A stretch of DNA of 64,000 nucleotides from Sediminibacillus dalangtanensis (GTDB taxonomy: Bacteria; Bacillota; Bacilli; Bacillales; Amphibacillaceae): NCBI RefSeq assembly GCF_017792025.1, contig NZ_CP046956.1, positions 1,860,001-1,924,000 of the forward strand, given 5' to 3'. Under the pieces are notes generated by a model that saw only the letters and a program-made list of their open reading frames with translations, was not told the origin of the DNA and did no database searches. The position numbers were made by a program, and so were the translations under genes. Below are positions 18,825 to 27,367 of this stretch, piece after piece; the stretch's first letter is position 1; each line of letters begins with the position of its first letter.

Positions 18825-20062
18825 TTGATTCAACCATCAAAGAAGCAGAACAGGATATACAAAAACAAATACAAGTAACAAACAAGATTTCGGAAACCAA
18901 TCAAAGAAGTGTGTTGCAGGCTTTTCAGAAACATCGAGTCAGTGACAGCCATTTCCATGCTACAACCGGTTATGGATACGATGATTTTGGAAGGGAAACC
19001 CTTGAAGCAGTTTATGCAGAAGTTTTCGGGGGAGAAGACGCATTGGTGCGTCCTCAAATCGTCTCTGGTACACACGCAATTACAACAGCCCTGTTCGGTC
19101 TCCTGCGTCCGGGGGATGAGTTGCTTTATATGACCGGCAAACCCTATGATACCTTAGAAGAGGTGATCGGCAGCCGTGGGTCAAATAATGGGAGTCTCAA
19201 GGATTTCGGCATCGATTATTGTGCGGTGGACTTGAAGGGAAATGGAGCAATTGATTGGAATAAAGTAAAACAATCAGTGAAGACAAATACAAAAGTTGTA
19301 GCTATTCAGCGATCGAAGGGTTATCATGACCGCCCATCTTTTACGATCGACGAAATAAAAGAGATGGTTCAGTTTATTAAACACTTGGACAAGGACTTGC
19401 AAGTGTTCGTGGATAACTGCTATGGCGAATTTGTTGAAACGAAAGAACCGCTCCATGTGGGAGCAGATTTGATTGCCGGTTCACTGATTAAGAATCCCGG
19501 TGGCGGGATCGTCCGCACGGGAGGATACATTGCCGGTAAAAAACATCTGGTAGAACAGTGTGCCAACCATTTGACAGCACCTGGACTAGGTAAAGAAACC
19601 GGTGCGAGCCTCGGAATGTTACAGGAGATGTTCCAAGGACTTTTTTTGGCACCGCATGTAGTTGGAGAAGCGGTGAAGGGCGCCGTTTTCACATCGCGCT
19701 TTTTGGAAAAAAAAGGGTTTCAAACAACGCCGGCCTATCAGGCGAAAAGGACGGATTTGATCCAATCAGTTAATTTTGATACAGCAGAACAAATGATCGC
19801 TTTTTGCCAGGCTATTCAACAAGCATCTCCTGTCAATTCTTTTGTCACGCCTTATCCTTCCGCGATGCCGGGGTATGAAGATGAAGTGATCATGGCTGCC
19901 GGGACTTTCATTCAGGGTGCAAGCCTTGAACTTACAGCTGACGGACCGATTCGTCCGCCATATACTGCTTATGTCCAAGGCGGTCTTACTTATGCACACG
20001 TAAAAATCGCGGTAACAGAAGCAGTGAAGACGTTACAAGAAAAAGGGTATTTATTAAAATAA
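18821..20062 (+). CDS. ynbB: YnbB, PLP-dependent aluminium-resistance/cystathionine lyase-like protein
   Basis: A 413-residue fold-type I PLP enzyme of the methionine gamma-lyase/aluminium-resistance family. Features: HFHATTGYGYDDFGRE and GGEDALVRPQIVSGTHAI near the N-terminus, RSKGYHDRPSF, VDNCYGEF, and the likely PLP lysine in AGSLIKNPGGG. Its substrate is not established in B. subtilis. The start codon overlaps the hflX stop (ATGA), indicating coupled translation. A strong terminator follows, separating it from glnR. Confidence 0.88.
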   Translation: MIDSTIKEAEQDIQKQIQVTNKISETNQRSVLQAFQKHRVSDSHFHATTGYGYDDFGRETLEAVYAEVFGGEDALVRPQIVSGTHAITTALFGLLRPGDELLYMTGKPYDTLEEVIGSRGSNNGSLKDFGIDYCAVDLKGNGAIDWNKVKQSVKTNTKVVAIQRSKGYHDRPSFTIDEIKEMVQFIKHLDKDLQVFVDNCYGEFVETKEPLHVGADLIAGSLIKNPGGGIVRTGGYIAGKKHLVEQCANHLTAPGLGKETGASLGMLQEMFQGLFLAPHVVGEAVKGAVFTSRFLEKKGFQTTPAYQAKRTDLIQSVNFDTAEQMIAFCQAIQQASPVNSFVTPYPSAMPGYEDEVIMAAGTFIQGASLELTADGPIRPPYTAYVQGGLTYAHVKIAVTEAVKTLQEKGYLLK

Positions 20063-20068
20063 TGACAT

Positions 20069-20105
20069 AAAAGAATCAGCCATTGAAGTGGCTGATTCTT
20101 TTATA
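20069..20105 (+). terminator. Terminator after ynbB
   Basis: A perfect 14-bp stem AAAAGAATCAGCCA/TGGCTGATTCTTTT with a 6-nt loop. Confidence 0.9.
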
Positions 20106-20265
20106 TGGCAATATTCAAAAAGAATTTTGTGTTTGGACAAAAGTTGACTATCATTTTCCTATTATAGTGATAGGAGCATTTACTGAAAGCAAAGACAATT
20201 AAAAAAGAAGAAAATGAACCCTTAACTCTATTATAAGAAAATTCAAGAAATTAATTATTTTTTGA

Positions 20266-20282
20266 TGTGAAGAAAGTTAACA
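20266..20282 (+). promoter_or_regulatory. GlnR/TnrA operator
   Basis: TGTGAAGAAAGTTAACA fits the GlnR/TnrA consensus TGTNA-N7-TNACA at every fixed position. It lies directly upstream of the glnRA -35 box, as expected for autorepression by GlnR. Confidence 0.85.
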
Positions 20283-20286
20283 TGCC

Positions 20287-20314
20287 TTGACAATAATTGT
20301 TCCGAAGGTATAAT
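20287..20314 (+). promoter_or_regulatory. Sigma-A promoter of glnRA
   Basis: Perfect TTGACA and TATAAT boxes separated by 16 nt, just downstream of the GlnR box and 38 nt before glnR. Confidence 0.87.
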
Positions 20315-20351
20315 GGAGTTATGGAAAAATAACTGGGAAAGGGGTTTTTAC

Positions 20352-20747
20352 ATGAGCGATCTGGACAGACGTTCCATGCCGTTATTTTCCATAGGTATTG
20401 TTAAGTCACTGACCGATCTGACAGCAAGACAAATCCGCTATTATGAAGAACATAACTTGGTTCATCCCGCCAGGACAAACGGAAATCAGCGTTTGTTTTC
20501 ATTCAATGATGTTGACCGTTTACTGGAAATAAAAGAATTGATTGAAAAGGGGATTAACTTGGCAGGCATCAAACAAGTACTTAACATAAAAGATCTCCCA
20601 ACAACCAAACAGTTGAAGGAAAATGAAAAAGCCCCGGAACTGTCTGAAAAGGAATTGCGGAAAATGCTGCAAAAAGAGCTCTACAGTACCGGACGTATGG
20701 GAAAAACATCGTTGCGCCAGGGAGAATTATCACGATTCTTCCATTAA
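20352..20747 (+). CDS. glnR: Glutamine synthetase repressor GlnR
   Basis: A 131-residue MerR-family repressor. The winged helix-turn-helix spans about residues 10-80 (GIVKSLTDLTARQIRYYEEHN, NGNQRLFSFNDVDRLLEIK). The C-terminal tail senses feedback-inhibited glutamine synthetase and relieves autoinhibition. ATG 20352 follows AAAGGGG; the frame is open upstream but that stretch carries the -10 box. glnA follows after 22 nt. Autorepression through the box at 20266 is expected. Confidence 0.96.
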   Translation: MSDLDRRSMPLFSIGIVKSLTDLTARQIRYYEEHNLVHPARTNGNQRLFSFNDVDRLLEIKELIEKGINLAGIKQVLNIKDLPTTKQLKENEKAPELSEKELRKMLQKELYSTGRMGKTSLRQGELSRFFH

Positions 20748-20769
20748 ATATATAGGAGGAGAGGAATAA

Positions 20770-22107
20770 ATGGCTGCTAAATTTACGAAAGAAGAGATAA
20801 TGCAAAAAATCAAGGAGGAAAACGTACGATTCATCCGTTTGCAGTTTACTGACATGCTCGGAACCATCAAGAACGTTGAAATCCCTTTAAGTCAACTAGA
20901 AAAAGCATTTGACAATGAAATGATGTTCGATGGCTCTTCTATCGAAGGATTTGTTCGCATTGAGGAATCCGATATGAAACTATATCCAGATCTTGATACA
21001 TTCGTCGTTTTCCCTTGGACATCTGAAAAAGGAAAAGTTGCACGTTTCATTTGCGATATTTACAATCCAGACGGCACACCTTTCGAAGGGGACCCTCGTT
21101 ATAACTTGAAGCGCAACCTGAAAAAGATGGAAGAGCTAGGCTTCTCCGCTTTTAATATCGGTACTGAACCAGAATTCTTCCTTTTCAAATTAGATGAAAA
21201 AGGCGACCCTTCCCTTGAGTTGAATGACAAGGGAGGCTACTTCGACTTAGCTCCTACTGATTTGGGCGAAAATTGCCGGCGCGATATCGTACTTGAACTG
21301 GAAGAGATGGGTTTTGAAATCGAGGCTTCCCATCATGAGGTGGCGCCAGGCCAGCACGAGATCGACTTTAAATATTCTGATGCCTTGAAGCACTGTGATG
21401 ATATCCAAACGTTTAAATTGGTTGTCAAAACGATAGCTCGTAAACACGGATTGCATGCTACGTTTATGCCAAAACCGCTGTTCGGCGTGAACGGTTCGGG
21501 AATGCACTCCAATATGTCTCTATTCAAAGACGGCAAAAACTCTTTTTATGATCCCGAAGGAGAGCTGGAACTTAGCGAAACGGCTTATCAATTTATTGCG
21601 GGAATCATTAAGCATGCTACCAACTTCACTGCTGTAACAAACCCGACAATCAACTCATACAAACGTCTCGTTCCTGGGTATGAGGCTCCTTGCTATGTAG
21701 CATGGTCGGGTCTGAACCGAAGCCCGCTTATCCGTGTACCTTCTTCAAGGGGGTTAAGCACGCGTGTGGAAGTGAGAAGCGTCGATCCAGCCGCGAACCC
21801 TTATTTGGCTATGTCAGTCATGCTTGCAGCGGGTCTTGACGGTGTCAAAAACAAAATGGAAGCTCCAACAGCTGTTGATCGCAATATTTACGTCATGGAT
21901 AAAGAAGAAAGGGAAGAAAACGGCGTACAAGATTTGCCGGCTACCCTTTACAATGCAGTAGAACTATTGAAAAAAGATGAAATCATCGTAGAAGCGCTTG
22001 GAGAGCACCTTTTCGAACATTTCGTCGAAGCAAAAGAAATCGAGTGGGATATGTTTAGAACACAAGTACACCCTTGGGAACGCGAACAGTATCTGCAAAC
22101 TTATTAA
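20770..22107 (+). CDS. glnA: Glutamine synthetase (type I-alpha)
   Basis: A 445-residue enzyme that condenses glutamate and ammonia with ATP, and in its feedback-inhibited form controls GlnR and TnrA. Signatures: [19 protein letters not shown] (with Arg63, the counterpart of the arginine important for feedback inhibition in B. subtilis), [19 protein letters not shown], and [16 protein letters not shown]. Its length and lack of an adenylylation loop make it the GSI-alpha type. A strong AGGAGG site precedes the ATG. It is the second gene of the glnRA operon and ends at a terminator. Confidence 0.98.
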   Translation: MAAKFTKEEIMQKIKEENVRFIRLQFTDMLGTIKNVEIPLSQLEKAFDNEMMFDGSSIEGFVRIEESDMKLYPDLDTFVVFPWTSEKGKVARFICDIYNPDGTPFEGDPRYNLKRNLKKMEELGFSAFNIGTEPEFFLFKLDEKGDPSLELNDKGGYFDLAPTDLGENCRRDIVLELEEMGFEIEASHHEVAPGQHEIDFKYSDALKHCDDIQTFKLVVKTIARKHGLHATFMPKPLFGVNGSGMHSNMSLFKDGKNSFYDPEGELELSETAYQFIAGIIKHATNFTAVTNPTINSYKRLVPGYEAPCYVAWSGLNRSPLIRVPSSRGLSTRVEVRSVDPAANPYLAMSVMLAAGLDGVKNKMEAPTAVDRNIYVMDKEEREENGVQDLPATLYNAVELLKKDEIIVEALGEHLFEHFVEAKEIEWDMFRTQVHPWEREQYLQTY

Positions 22108-22116
22108 TCTATCAAT

Positions 22117-22147
22117 CCCTTGGCGCACAAGCGTCAGGGGTTTTTTT
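22117..22147 (+). terminator. Terminator after glnA
   Basis: A 10-bp stem CCCTTGGCGC/GCGTCAGGGG (two G-T pairs) with an ACAA loop, followed by a T7 run. Confidence 0.9.
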
Positions 22148-22178
22148 GTCTTTAAAAGAACTTAAAAGTTTTAAGGAC

Positions 22179-22410
22179 AAAAGCGTAAGCGCCTGTTTAA
22201 AGGAATACAGGCTAGAGCCGCCACTTCCTGTGGCAACGCCTGCATGACCCACATCGTGTGGGCCTCCGACAAGCTTAAGAACAGCCTCGGCGTGGCGCTT
22301 TTTGCCACACAGAGGGTGGGCTTAAGACCTCGAGGGGGTAGGCGTGGAGCTACACGTGGCTGGTTCAGCCAACAATTATCCACAGACAGTTAAATTTATC
22401 ATTTCCTATA
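22179..22410 (-). repeat. Family A repeat, copy 4 (reversed)
   Basis: A full-length copy in the opposite orientation; its right end reads ATTTCCTATA, the complement of the TATAGGAAAT end. It lies 30 nt after the glnA terminator and makes up over half of the 440-bp gap before the holin-like gene. Its CCACGTG/CACTTCC outer pairing is less perfect than in copies 2 and 3. Confidence 0.9.
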
Positions 22411-22551
22411 CAACAAGAAAAGCCTATGGCATGGCTCCCGTCGTTTTGTCTTTATAAGAAACCAACCTCAGGAAGAATAGAAGTCAAGCAGTTTATAGAT
22501 CCGCTTCTAGAATGGCTGATAACGTCATAGTTTAATAAGGGGGGTTTTAAT

Positions 22552-22818
22552 TTGGAAAATGTCTTGATGTTTGCTACTGTTTTATTTCCGGTTGTTTCCG
22601 CTTTAGTTGAATTGGTAAAAAAAACGTTCGTTCTTCCTAAAAATATTATACCAACCATCAGCTTAGTGATTGGGATGGTGATTGGAGTCATTGCTTATCC
22701 ATTTAGTGAAATGGATATTGTTTTACGGCTGTGGGCAGGGGGGATCGCTGGTTTGGCAGGTACAGGTTTATTCGAACTTGTCAAAAAAAGAGATGGTCAA
22801 ACAGATAAAAATAAATAG
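22552..22818 (+). CDS. Holin-like small membrane protein
   Basis: An 88-residue protein with three apparent membrane segments (about residues 4-22, 33-50 and 58-75; for example TISLVIGMVIGVIAYPF and LWAGGIAGLAGTGLFELV), a short connecting loop and a charged C-terminal tail (KKRDGQTDKNK). This resembles phage-type holins carried as single chromosomal genes in Bacillaceae. Translation starts at TTG, 7 nt after an AAGGGGGG site. There is no neighbouring endolysin or phage gene, so a lysis role is not supported; transport or a small accessory membrane role is possible. It converges on the subtilase gene. Confidence 0.62.
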   Translation: MENVLMFATVLFPVVSALVELVKKTFVLPKNIIPTISLVIGMVIGVIAYPFSEMDIVLRLWAGGIAGLAGTGLFELVKKRDGQTDKNK

Positions 22819-22840
22819 CCCTCTACACCTGGTAAGAGGG
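22803..22840 (-). terminator. Terminator between the holin-like gene and the subtilase
   Basis: A GCCCTCT/AGAGGGC stem with a 10-nt loop. On the reverse strand it is followed by TATTTATTTTTA, so it should end the subtilase transcript. It overlaps the end of the holin-like gene. Confidence 0.65.
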
Positions 22841-22852
22841 CCACTGTTACTT

Positions 22853-24844
22853 TTACATTTTCATAGACAAGTATCGGAAAAAGAGTGTGATAAATTCCAT
22901 AACCAAATAGATAATTTTAGAGAGGCCAGATAATTCGTTGGTTATAGACTCATTCTCTTGCAATTGGATGTCATCTGACTCAGCATTTTCCGCTGTTGTT
23001 TTAGTCAGGTCTCCGGATTGAAAGTCGTTTTCTCGTTTCGGCGTTAATTCATCCGTGGGCGGAGGTCCAGCATTATTAATTTTAGCTTTTTCTACGGCAT
23101 TTGATTCCTCATGGTTAGAAAGTGTAGTGACAATTTTTTCATGATTATTTTGTTGTTTACCACCGCTTGCTTTTTGTCCGGTCAAGGGAGTTGAATTCTC
23201 GATCGTCTTGCCAGGATCCCTATCTTCTGTTTCTTTTGCAGGTTGTATTTCTTTCCCTGTATTGCCTGGCTCCGTTTGCTTTTTAGAAGGTAATGATATT
23301 TTCGTATTACCTTGTACTTCTTCCGTTCCTTCGGACAACTGTTCTTCTTGCTCCATTTCCTCTTTCTCGGGTGGTTGGGGAAGGTTCTCTAAACTGCTTT
23401 CTTCATTGTTTTCAGTTATGGAGGACCCAAGATCAGAATTGGTTTCCGGTTTCGTTTTAACGGTGATTGTTATCCCTGCCGATTCATTTGAAAAGGTGTC
23501 AACTGTCGTCAATTTTATTAAGTATGTTTGGTCTGCTTCCAAATTTGAAAACGTAATTTCTGGATTTTCCGAACCATTCACGGATGTAATAAGTTTACTG
23601 TCTAAATAGAAGTTCGTCTTTTCAAAGTCAGTATCTTCGGGATTTTCCCACGTTAGAGATAGGGTATTTTGTGTTTTTTCTTTTATAACAACATCAGAAA
23701 CCTCATGGGGAGCAATTTGGTCAGAACGCCGAAAATCTATCAAACCAGCTCCAAAATAGACATCGTAGCCAGGATCCCCCAAATCAGTTGTATAATCCGC
23801 AGCTAGTTTTCTTAATTCTTCGTATGCTAATTCTGGGTATTTTTGTTTTAACAATGCAAGCATACCAGTAACATGTGGAGCTGCTTGTGATGTACCGCTA
23901 TAGGTAGCGTATGTGTTATTTAAATACGTACTTCTTATATTTACACCTGGTGCGGCTAATTCGACCTCTGGCCCGGTGGAAGAGAAGGAACCTAGTTCGT
24001 TATTTTTATTTATGGCAGAAACCGCAATGACTTCTTGATATTTGGAAGGATAAATAACAGAATCGTCTGTCCCTTCATTACCACTGGCCCCAACGATAAG
24101 AATTCCTTCCTCGTAAGCTTTTCTCATCATATCCTTTAATATTTCGCTATTGAATGAAGTTCCCAAAGAAAGATTGATTATATCTATATCCTGCTGAATT
24201 GCCCAATCAATCGCCTCAACAATATCCGCAAGACTACCTTCTCCATCATGGTTTAATGCCTTAACAGCATATAGGTTTGCGTCCGGAGCTATTCCGGATA
24301 TACCAGTTTTATTATGCTTTGCCCCTATGATTCCTGCTATGTGGGTACCATGACCATTATCATCGACCCATTCAGGATTCTTATTCATTGTTGAATAGCC
24401 ACCTTGAATGTTAAGATCTGCATGCTCGGCTATACCAGTATCGATGATGGCTATGTCGACTCCTTTTCCGGTGATCTTTTCCGACCAGGCAAGAGGAGCT
24501 CCAATTGTATCCATATTCCACTGATTTTCAACGGATGCCGCTTGATTGATTTCTCGTGCAGTTTCTCCAGATAATTTAACTGGACTATTCTTCTCTATGT
24601 ATGAAATATCATCGTGATTCCGCAATAATTCTTTTTTGTTAGGGTTTATCAAGACGGATAGGACAGGAAGATTCTCATATTGATTGATAACTTCATAGCT
24701 TTCATTCATGATTTCATGTTTGCTTTGCTCACTCTGATAACGGATAAGTACTTCTTCCTTTTCCAGTGCAGCTCCGTCCACTTTTATAAAATCAAGGGAG
24801 CTGAGGATAAGTAGCAAAGAAAAGACAAAAAGCCATTTATTCAC
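22853..24844 (-). CDS. Cell-surface subtilisin-like serine protease with FN3 domain
   Basis: A 663-residue S8 peptidase. A signal peptide (MNKWLFVFSLLLILSSLDF) leads into an inhibitor-I9-like propeptide of about 80 residues. The catalytic triad is complete: Asp135 in AIIDTG, His165 in DDNGHGTH and Ser319 in SGTSQAAPH, with the oxyanion Asn in GASGNEG. A fibronectin-III-like domain spans about residues 380-465. A long Glu/Thr/Ser/Lys-rich linker follows, and a hydrophobic segment (IIYLVMEFITLFFRYL) ends the chain, suggesting membrane tethering with the protease outside. GTG 24844 sits 9 nt after AAAGGAG; TTG 24850 is too close. Substrate unknown. Confidence 0.9.
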   Translation of the reverse strand: MNKWLFVFSLLLILSSLDFIKVDGAALEKEEVLIRYQSEQSKHEIMNESYEVINQYENLPVLSVLINPNKKELLRNHDDISYIEKNSPVKLSGETAREINQAASVENQWNMDTIGAPLAWSEKITGKGVDIAIIDTGIAEHADLNIQGGYSTMNKNPEWVDDNGHGTHIAGIIGAKHNKTGISGIAPDANLYAVKALNHDGEGSLADIVEAIDWAIQQDIDIINLSLGTSFNSEILKDMMRKAYEEGILIVGASGNEGTDDSVIYPSKYQEVIAVSAINKNNELGSFSSTGPEVELAAPGVNIRSTYLNNTYATYSGTSQAAPHVTGMLALLKQKYPELAYEELRKLAADYTTDLGDPGYDVYFGAGLIDFRRSDQIAPHEVSDVVIKEKTQNTLSLTWENPEDTDFEKTNFYLDSKLITSVNGSENPEITFSNLEADQTYLIKLTTVDTFSNESAGITITVKTKPETNSDLGSSITENNEESSLENLPQPPEKEEMEQEEQLSEGTEEVQGNTKISLPSKKQTEPGNTGKEIQPAKETEDRDPGKTIENSTPLTGQKASGGKQQNNHEKIVTTLSNHEESNAVEKAKINNAGPPPTDELTPKRENDFQSGDLTKTTAENAESDDIQLQENESITNELSGLSKIIYLVMEFITLFFRYLSMKM

Positions 24845-25015
24845 AGGCAATTACTCCTTTACGAATTAATACAGAATTATATTTTACCAGCATAACAACG
24901 ATTTGTCCTTAGTATTTTTTTTAGTAGTTCCATAAAGTGCATAAAGGAGCAGTTTTGTTAAAAGGAAAAAACTTTGGACATTTTCATGGAAATTTAATAA
25001 AATTATGAAAGGGAG

Positions 25016-25207
25016 GTGTTATTTATCAAGTATGTAGGTTTTGTGCTGATAGCCGCTTTGGTATTGGCCGTCACAAAGAATTTTCAAGAGATATACGATT
25101 TTTCTTCCATATGGTTATTTGTTTTCAATGTTTTATTGTTGGGGTATTTCGCATTCTTGGTAGTATTTCCGCTTCCTGAAAACAAAAAGCGAAACACTGC
25201 TAACTAA
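25016..25207 (+). CDS. Small two-segment membrane protein (uncertain start)
   Basis: An open frame of up to 63 residues with two hydrophobic stretches (YVGFVLIAALVLAV and WLFVFNVLLLGYFAFLVVF) and a basic tail. I do not recognise a family. A good GGGAGG ribosome site is present at 25011, but the only upstream in-frame standard start, GTG 25016, overlaps it; the true start may be a non-standard codon a few codons later. It converges on lexA and shares a bidirectional terminator with it, which favours a real gene. Confidence 0.45.
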   Translation: MLFIKYVGFVLIAALVLAVTKNFQEIYDFSSIWLFVFNVLLLGYFAFLVVFPLPENKKRNTAN

Positions 25208-25252
25208 ATTTATGGATAACGTAAACACATATAGATAGAAGATCATTCTAGA

Positions 25253-25289
25253 AAGAAAAAAACCAAATCTGATGATTTGGTTTTTTCTT
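25253..25289. terminator. Bidirectional terminator between the small membrane protein and lexA
   Basis: A stem of about 16 bp, AAGAAAAAAACCAAATC against GATTTGGTTTTTTCTT, with a 4-nt loop and T-runs on both strands. Confidence 0.88.
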
Positions 25290-25295
25290 TACTTT

Positions 25296-25919
25296 TTACT
25301 GGATATGTCGATATAGACCTATTACTTTTCCTAGGATCGAAACATTATTGAGAATGATTGGTTCCATTGTTGCATTTTCAGGTTGTAAACGAATATGGTC
25401 TTTTTCTTTAAAGAAGCGCTTAACGGTGGCCTCTCCTTCTTCAGTCATGGCCACGACAATTTCCCCATTTTGAGCGGTTTGCTGTTGTTTGACAATTACC
25501 ATGTCCCCATCCAGTATTCCTGCTTCAACCATACTTTCTCCCTCGATAATCAATACAAATATATTATCATCCGGATTAGCTATTGTGCCGGGGAGTGGCA
25601 CATACTCTTCGATGTTTTCCACTGCTGTTATTGGTATCCCTGCCGTTACCTTCCCGATAACGGGAGCGAAAGTGGCTTCCCCGGCAGGAATTTCGTTTGC
25701 CTCTTCCAAACTGAGCACCTCAATGGCGCGAGGTTTGGTAGGATCTCTTCTGATAAACCCCTTTTTTTCCAACCTCGATAAATGGCCGTGCACAGTAGAA
25801 CTCGATGCAAGTCCGACAGCCTCTCCTATTTCCCTTACAGAAGGCGGATAGCCTTTATCCAAAACCTGTTCTTTAATATATTCTAAAATTGCCTGCTGCC
25901 TTTTTGATAGTTTTGTCAT
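25296..25919 (-). CDS. lexA: SOS repressor LexA (DinR)
   Basis: A 207-residue SOS repressor. The N-terminal winged helix ([35 protein letters not shown]) is followed by the self-cleavage site Ala-Gly in [11 protein letters not shown], the catalytic serine in [13 protein letters not shown] and the catalytic lysine in GEATVKRFF. RecA filaments trigger cleavage. A longer frame is open upstream, but ATG 25919 follows GAGGTG and matches the usual N-terminus (205 residues in B. subtilis). Three LexA boxes in the divergent promoter region imply autoregulation. Confidence 0.97.
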   Translation of the reverse strand: MTKLSKRQQAILEYIKEQVLDKGYPPSVREIGEAVGLASSSTVHGHLSRLEKKGFIRRDPTKPRAIEVLSLEEANEIPAGEATFAPVIGKVTAGIPITAVENIEEYVPLPGTIANPDDNIFVLIIEGESMVEAGILDGDMVIVKQQQTAQNGEIVVAMTEEGEATVKRFFKEKDHIRLQPENATMEPIILNNVSILGKVIGLYRHIQ

Positions 25920-25981
25920 TTGTGTAACACCTCGGACATAGTATTTATTGTGAATATTATACCATGCATGGCATGTATATA

Positions 25982-25995
25982 CAAACACTCGTTCG
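25982..25995 (-). promoter_or_regulatory. LexA box proximal to lexA
   Basis: Read on the reverse strand, CGAACGAGTGTTTG matches the DinR/LexA consensus CGAACRNRYGTTYC at 13 of 14 positions. It lies about 60 nt before lexA and probably controls lexA itself. Confidence 0.75.
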
Positions 25996-26004
25996 AAAAA
26001 AATG

Positions 26005-26032
26005 TTGACAAGAACCTATGTTCGTATATAAT
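26005..26032 (+). promoter_or_regulatory. LexA-controlled promoter of the SOS operon
   Basis: TTGACA, 16 nt, TATAAT drives rightward transcription into the micropeptide-yneB-ynzC genes. A LexA box fills the spacer. Confidence 0.85.
26011..26024 (-). promoter_or_regulatory. LexA box in the SOS promoter spacer
   Basis: AGAACCTATGTTCG on the + strand is the exact reverse complement of the box at 26046. It sits between the -35 and -10 elements, so LexA binding would block RNA polymerase. Confidence 0.88.
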
Positions 26033-26045
26033 AAAAGTATAAACA

Positions 26046-26059
26046 CGAACATAGGTTCT
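26046..26059 (+). promoter_or_regulatory. Downstream LexA box
   Basis: CGAACATAGGTTCT, identical to the box at 26011 in inverted orientation and placed about 35 nt from it, just past the likely transcription start. Confidence 0.87.
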
Positions 26060-26081
26060 AATTATTTGGGAGGCGTATAAA

Positions 26082-26174
26082 ATGTTTCAAAAACTTTCGA
26101 AACTAGACCTTTTCTATTTAACCTTATTTATTTTGACTTTAGGATTAATGTATTATTCAATGGTCACCATCTAA
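26082..26174 (+). CDS. SOS-controlled 30-residue single-pass membrane peptide (YneA position)
   Basis: A short gene of 31 codons (30 residues and TAA), starting ATG after a well-spaced GGGAGGC site. The product begins MFQKLSKLDL, with two lysines, then a hydrophobic stretch FYLTLFILTLGLMYYSMV that would span the membrane once, and ends TI. It is the first gene after the LexA-controlled promoter and is followed by yneB and ynzC. In B. subtilis this place is held by yneA, a 105-residue division inhibitor with one membrane segment and a LysM domain. I infer, but cannot show, that the peptide is an SOS membrane effector, perhaps of cell division, comparable in size to Caulobacter SidA. A YneA remnant is the main alternative, although no decayed LysM sequence is visible. 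Confidence 0.72.
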   Translation: MFQKLSKLDLFYLTLFILTLGLMYYSMVTI

Positions 26175-26891
<717 letters not shown>

Positions 26892-26903
26892 GATATGTAC
26901 AAG

Positions 26904-26936
26904 ACAAGTTCGGTTCTGTCTGAACTTGTTTTTTTG
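26904..26936 (+). terminator. Terminator after yneB
   Basis: An 8-bp stem ACAAGTTC/GAACTTGT with a 10-nt loop and a T7 run. Some read-through into ynzC would be needed if ynzC has no promoter of its own. Confidence 0.85.
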
Positions 26937-26995
26937 TTTCAAGAATCTGTTTTATGGAAAAACAAGAACTATAAATTAATTTAAAGGAGTATCTT

Positions 26996-27232
26996 ATGCT
27001 TTCAAAAGATAAGTTGAATAGAATCAATGTACTTGCTAAAAAGGCAAAAGAAGAAGGGTTGACTGCTAAAGAAAAGCAGGAACAACAATCATTGAGGGAA
27101 GAGTACTTGAAAAATGTCCGGAAATCCTTTAAAAACCAATTCAAGAGCATGACAGTGGTTGATCCGGAAGGAAAGGATGTCACTCCCCAAAAAGTAAAAG
27201 ATTTAAAACAGCGGGAGAAAAACAATCATTGA
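26996..27232 (+). CDS. ynzC: YnzC family protein (DUF896)
   Basis: A 78-residue, highly charged helical protein. The N-terminal half, LNRINVLAKKAKEEGLTAKEKQEQQSLREEYL (seen as two helices), is the DUF896 hairpin; the tail is lysine-rich. The molecular role is unknown. In B. subtilis the gene belongs to the SOS-induced yneA-yneB-ynzC operon. An AAAGGAG site precedes the ATG. A terminator lies between yneB and this gene, so its SOS control may be weaker here. Confidence 0.9.
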   Translation: MLSKDKLNRINVLAKKAKEEGLTAKEKQEQQSLREEYLKNVRKSFKNQFKSMTVVDPEGKDVTPQKVKDLKQREKNNH

Positions 27233-27249
27233 GAAGGAAGCCTTTTTTG

Positions 27250-27311
27250 ACAAGCATTCCAGCATGAAATTATAATGGACATGTTGAAATGCTTGTTTGT
27301 TTTGTTTTTTC
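27250..27311 (+). terminator. Terminator after ynzC
   Basis: A 17-bp stem ACAAGCATTCCAGCATG/CATGTTGAAATGCTTGT with one mismatch and a 13-nt loop, followed by TTGTTTTGTTTTTTC. Confidence 0.85.
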
Positions 27312-27367
27312 ATTATAGGATATGAGGTGTACATAATCCGTAAATCAGAAAGGGGTTACAACAATAC

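Noticed and set aside
22552..22818. Prophage remnant around the holin-like gene
   Set aside because: No endolysin, integrase, structural genes or attachment repeats; the gene stands alone with normal composition.
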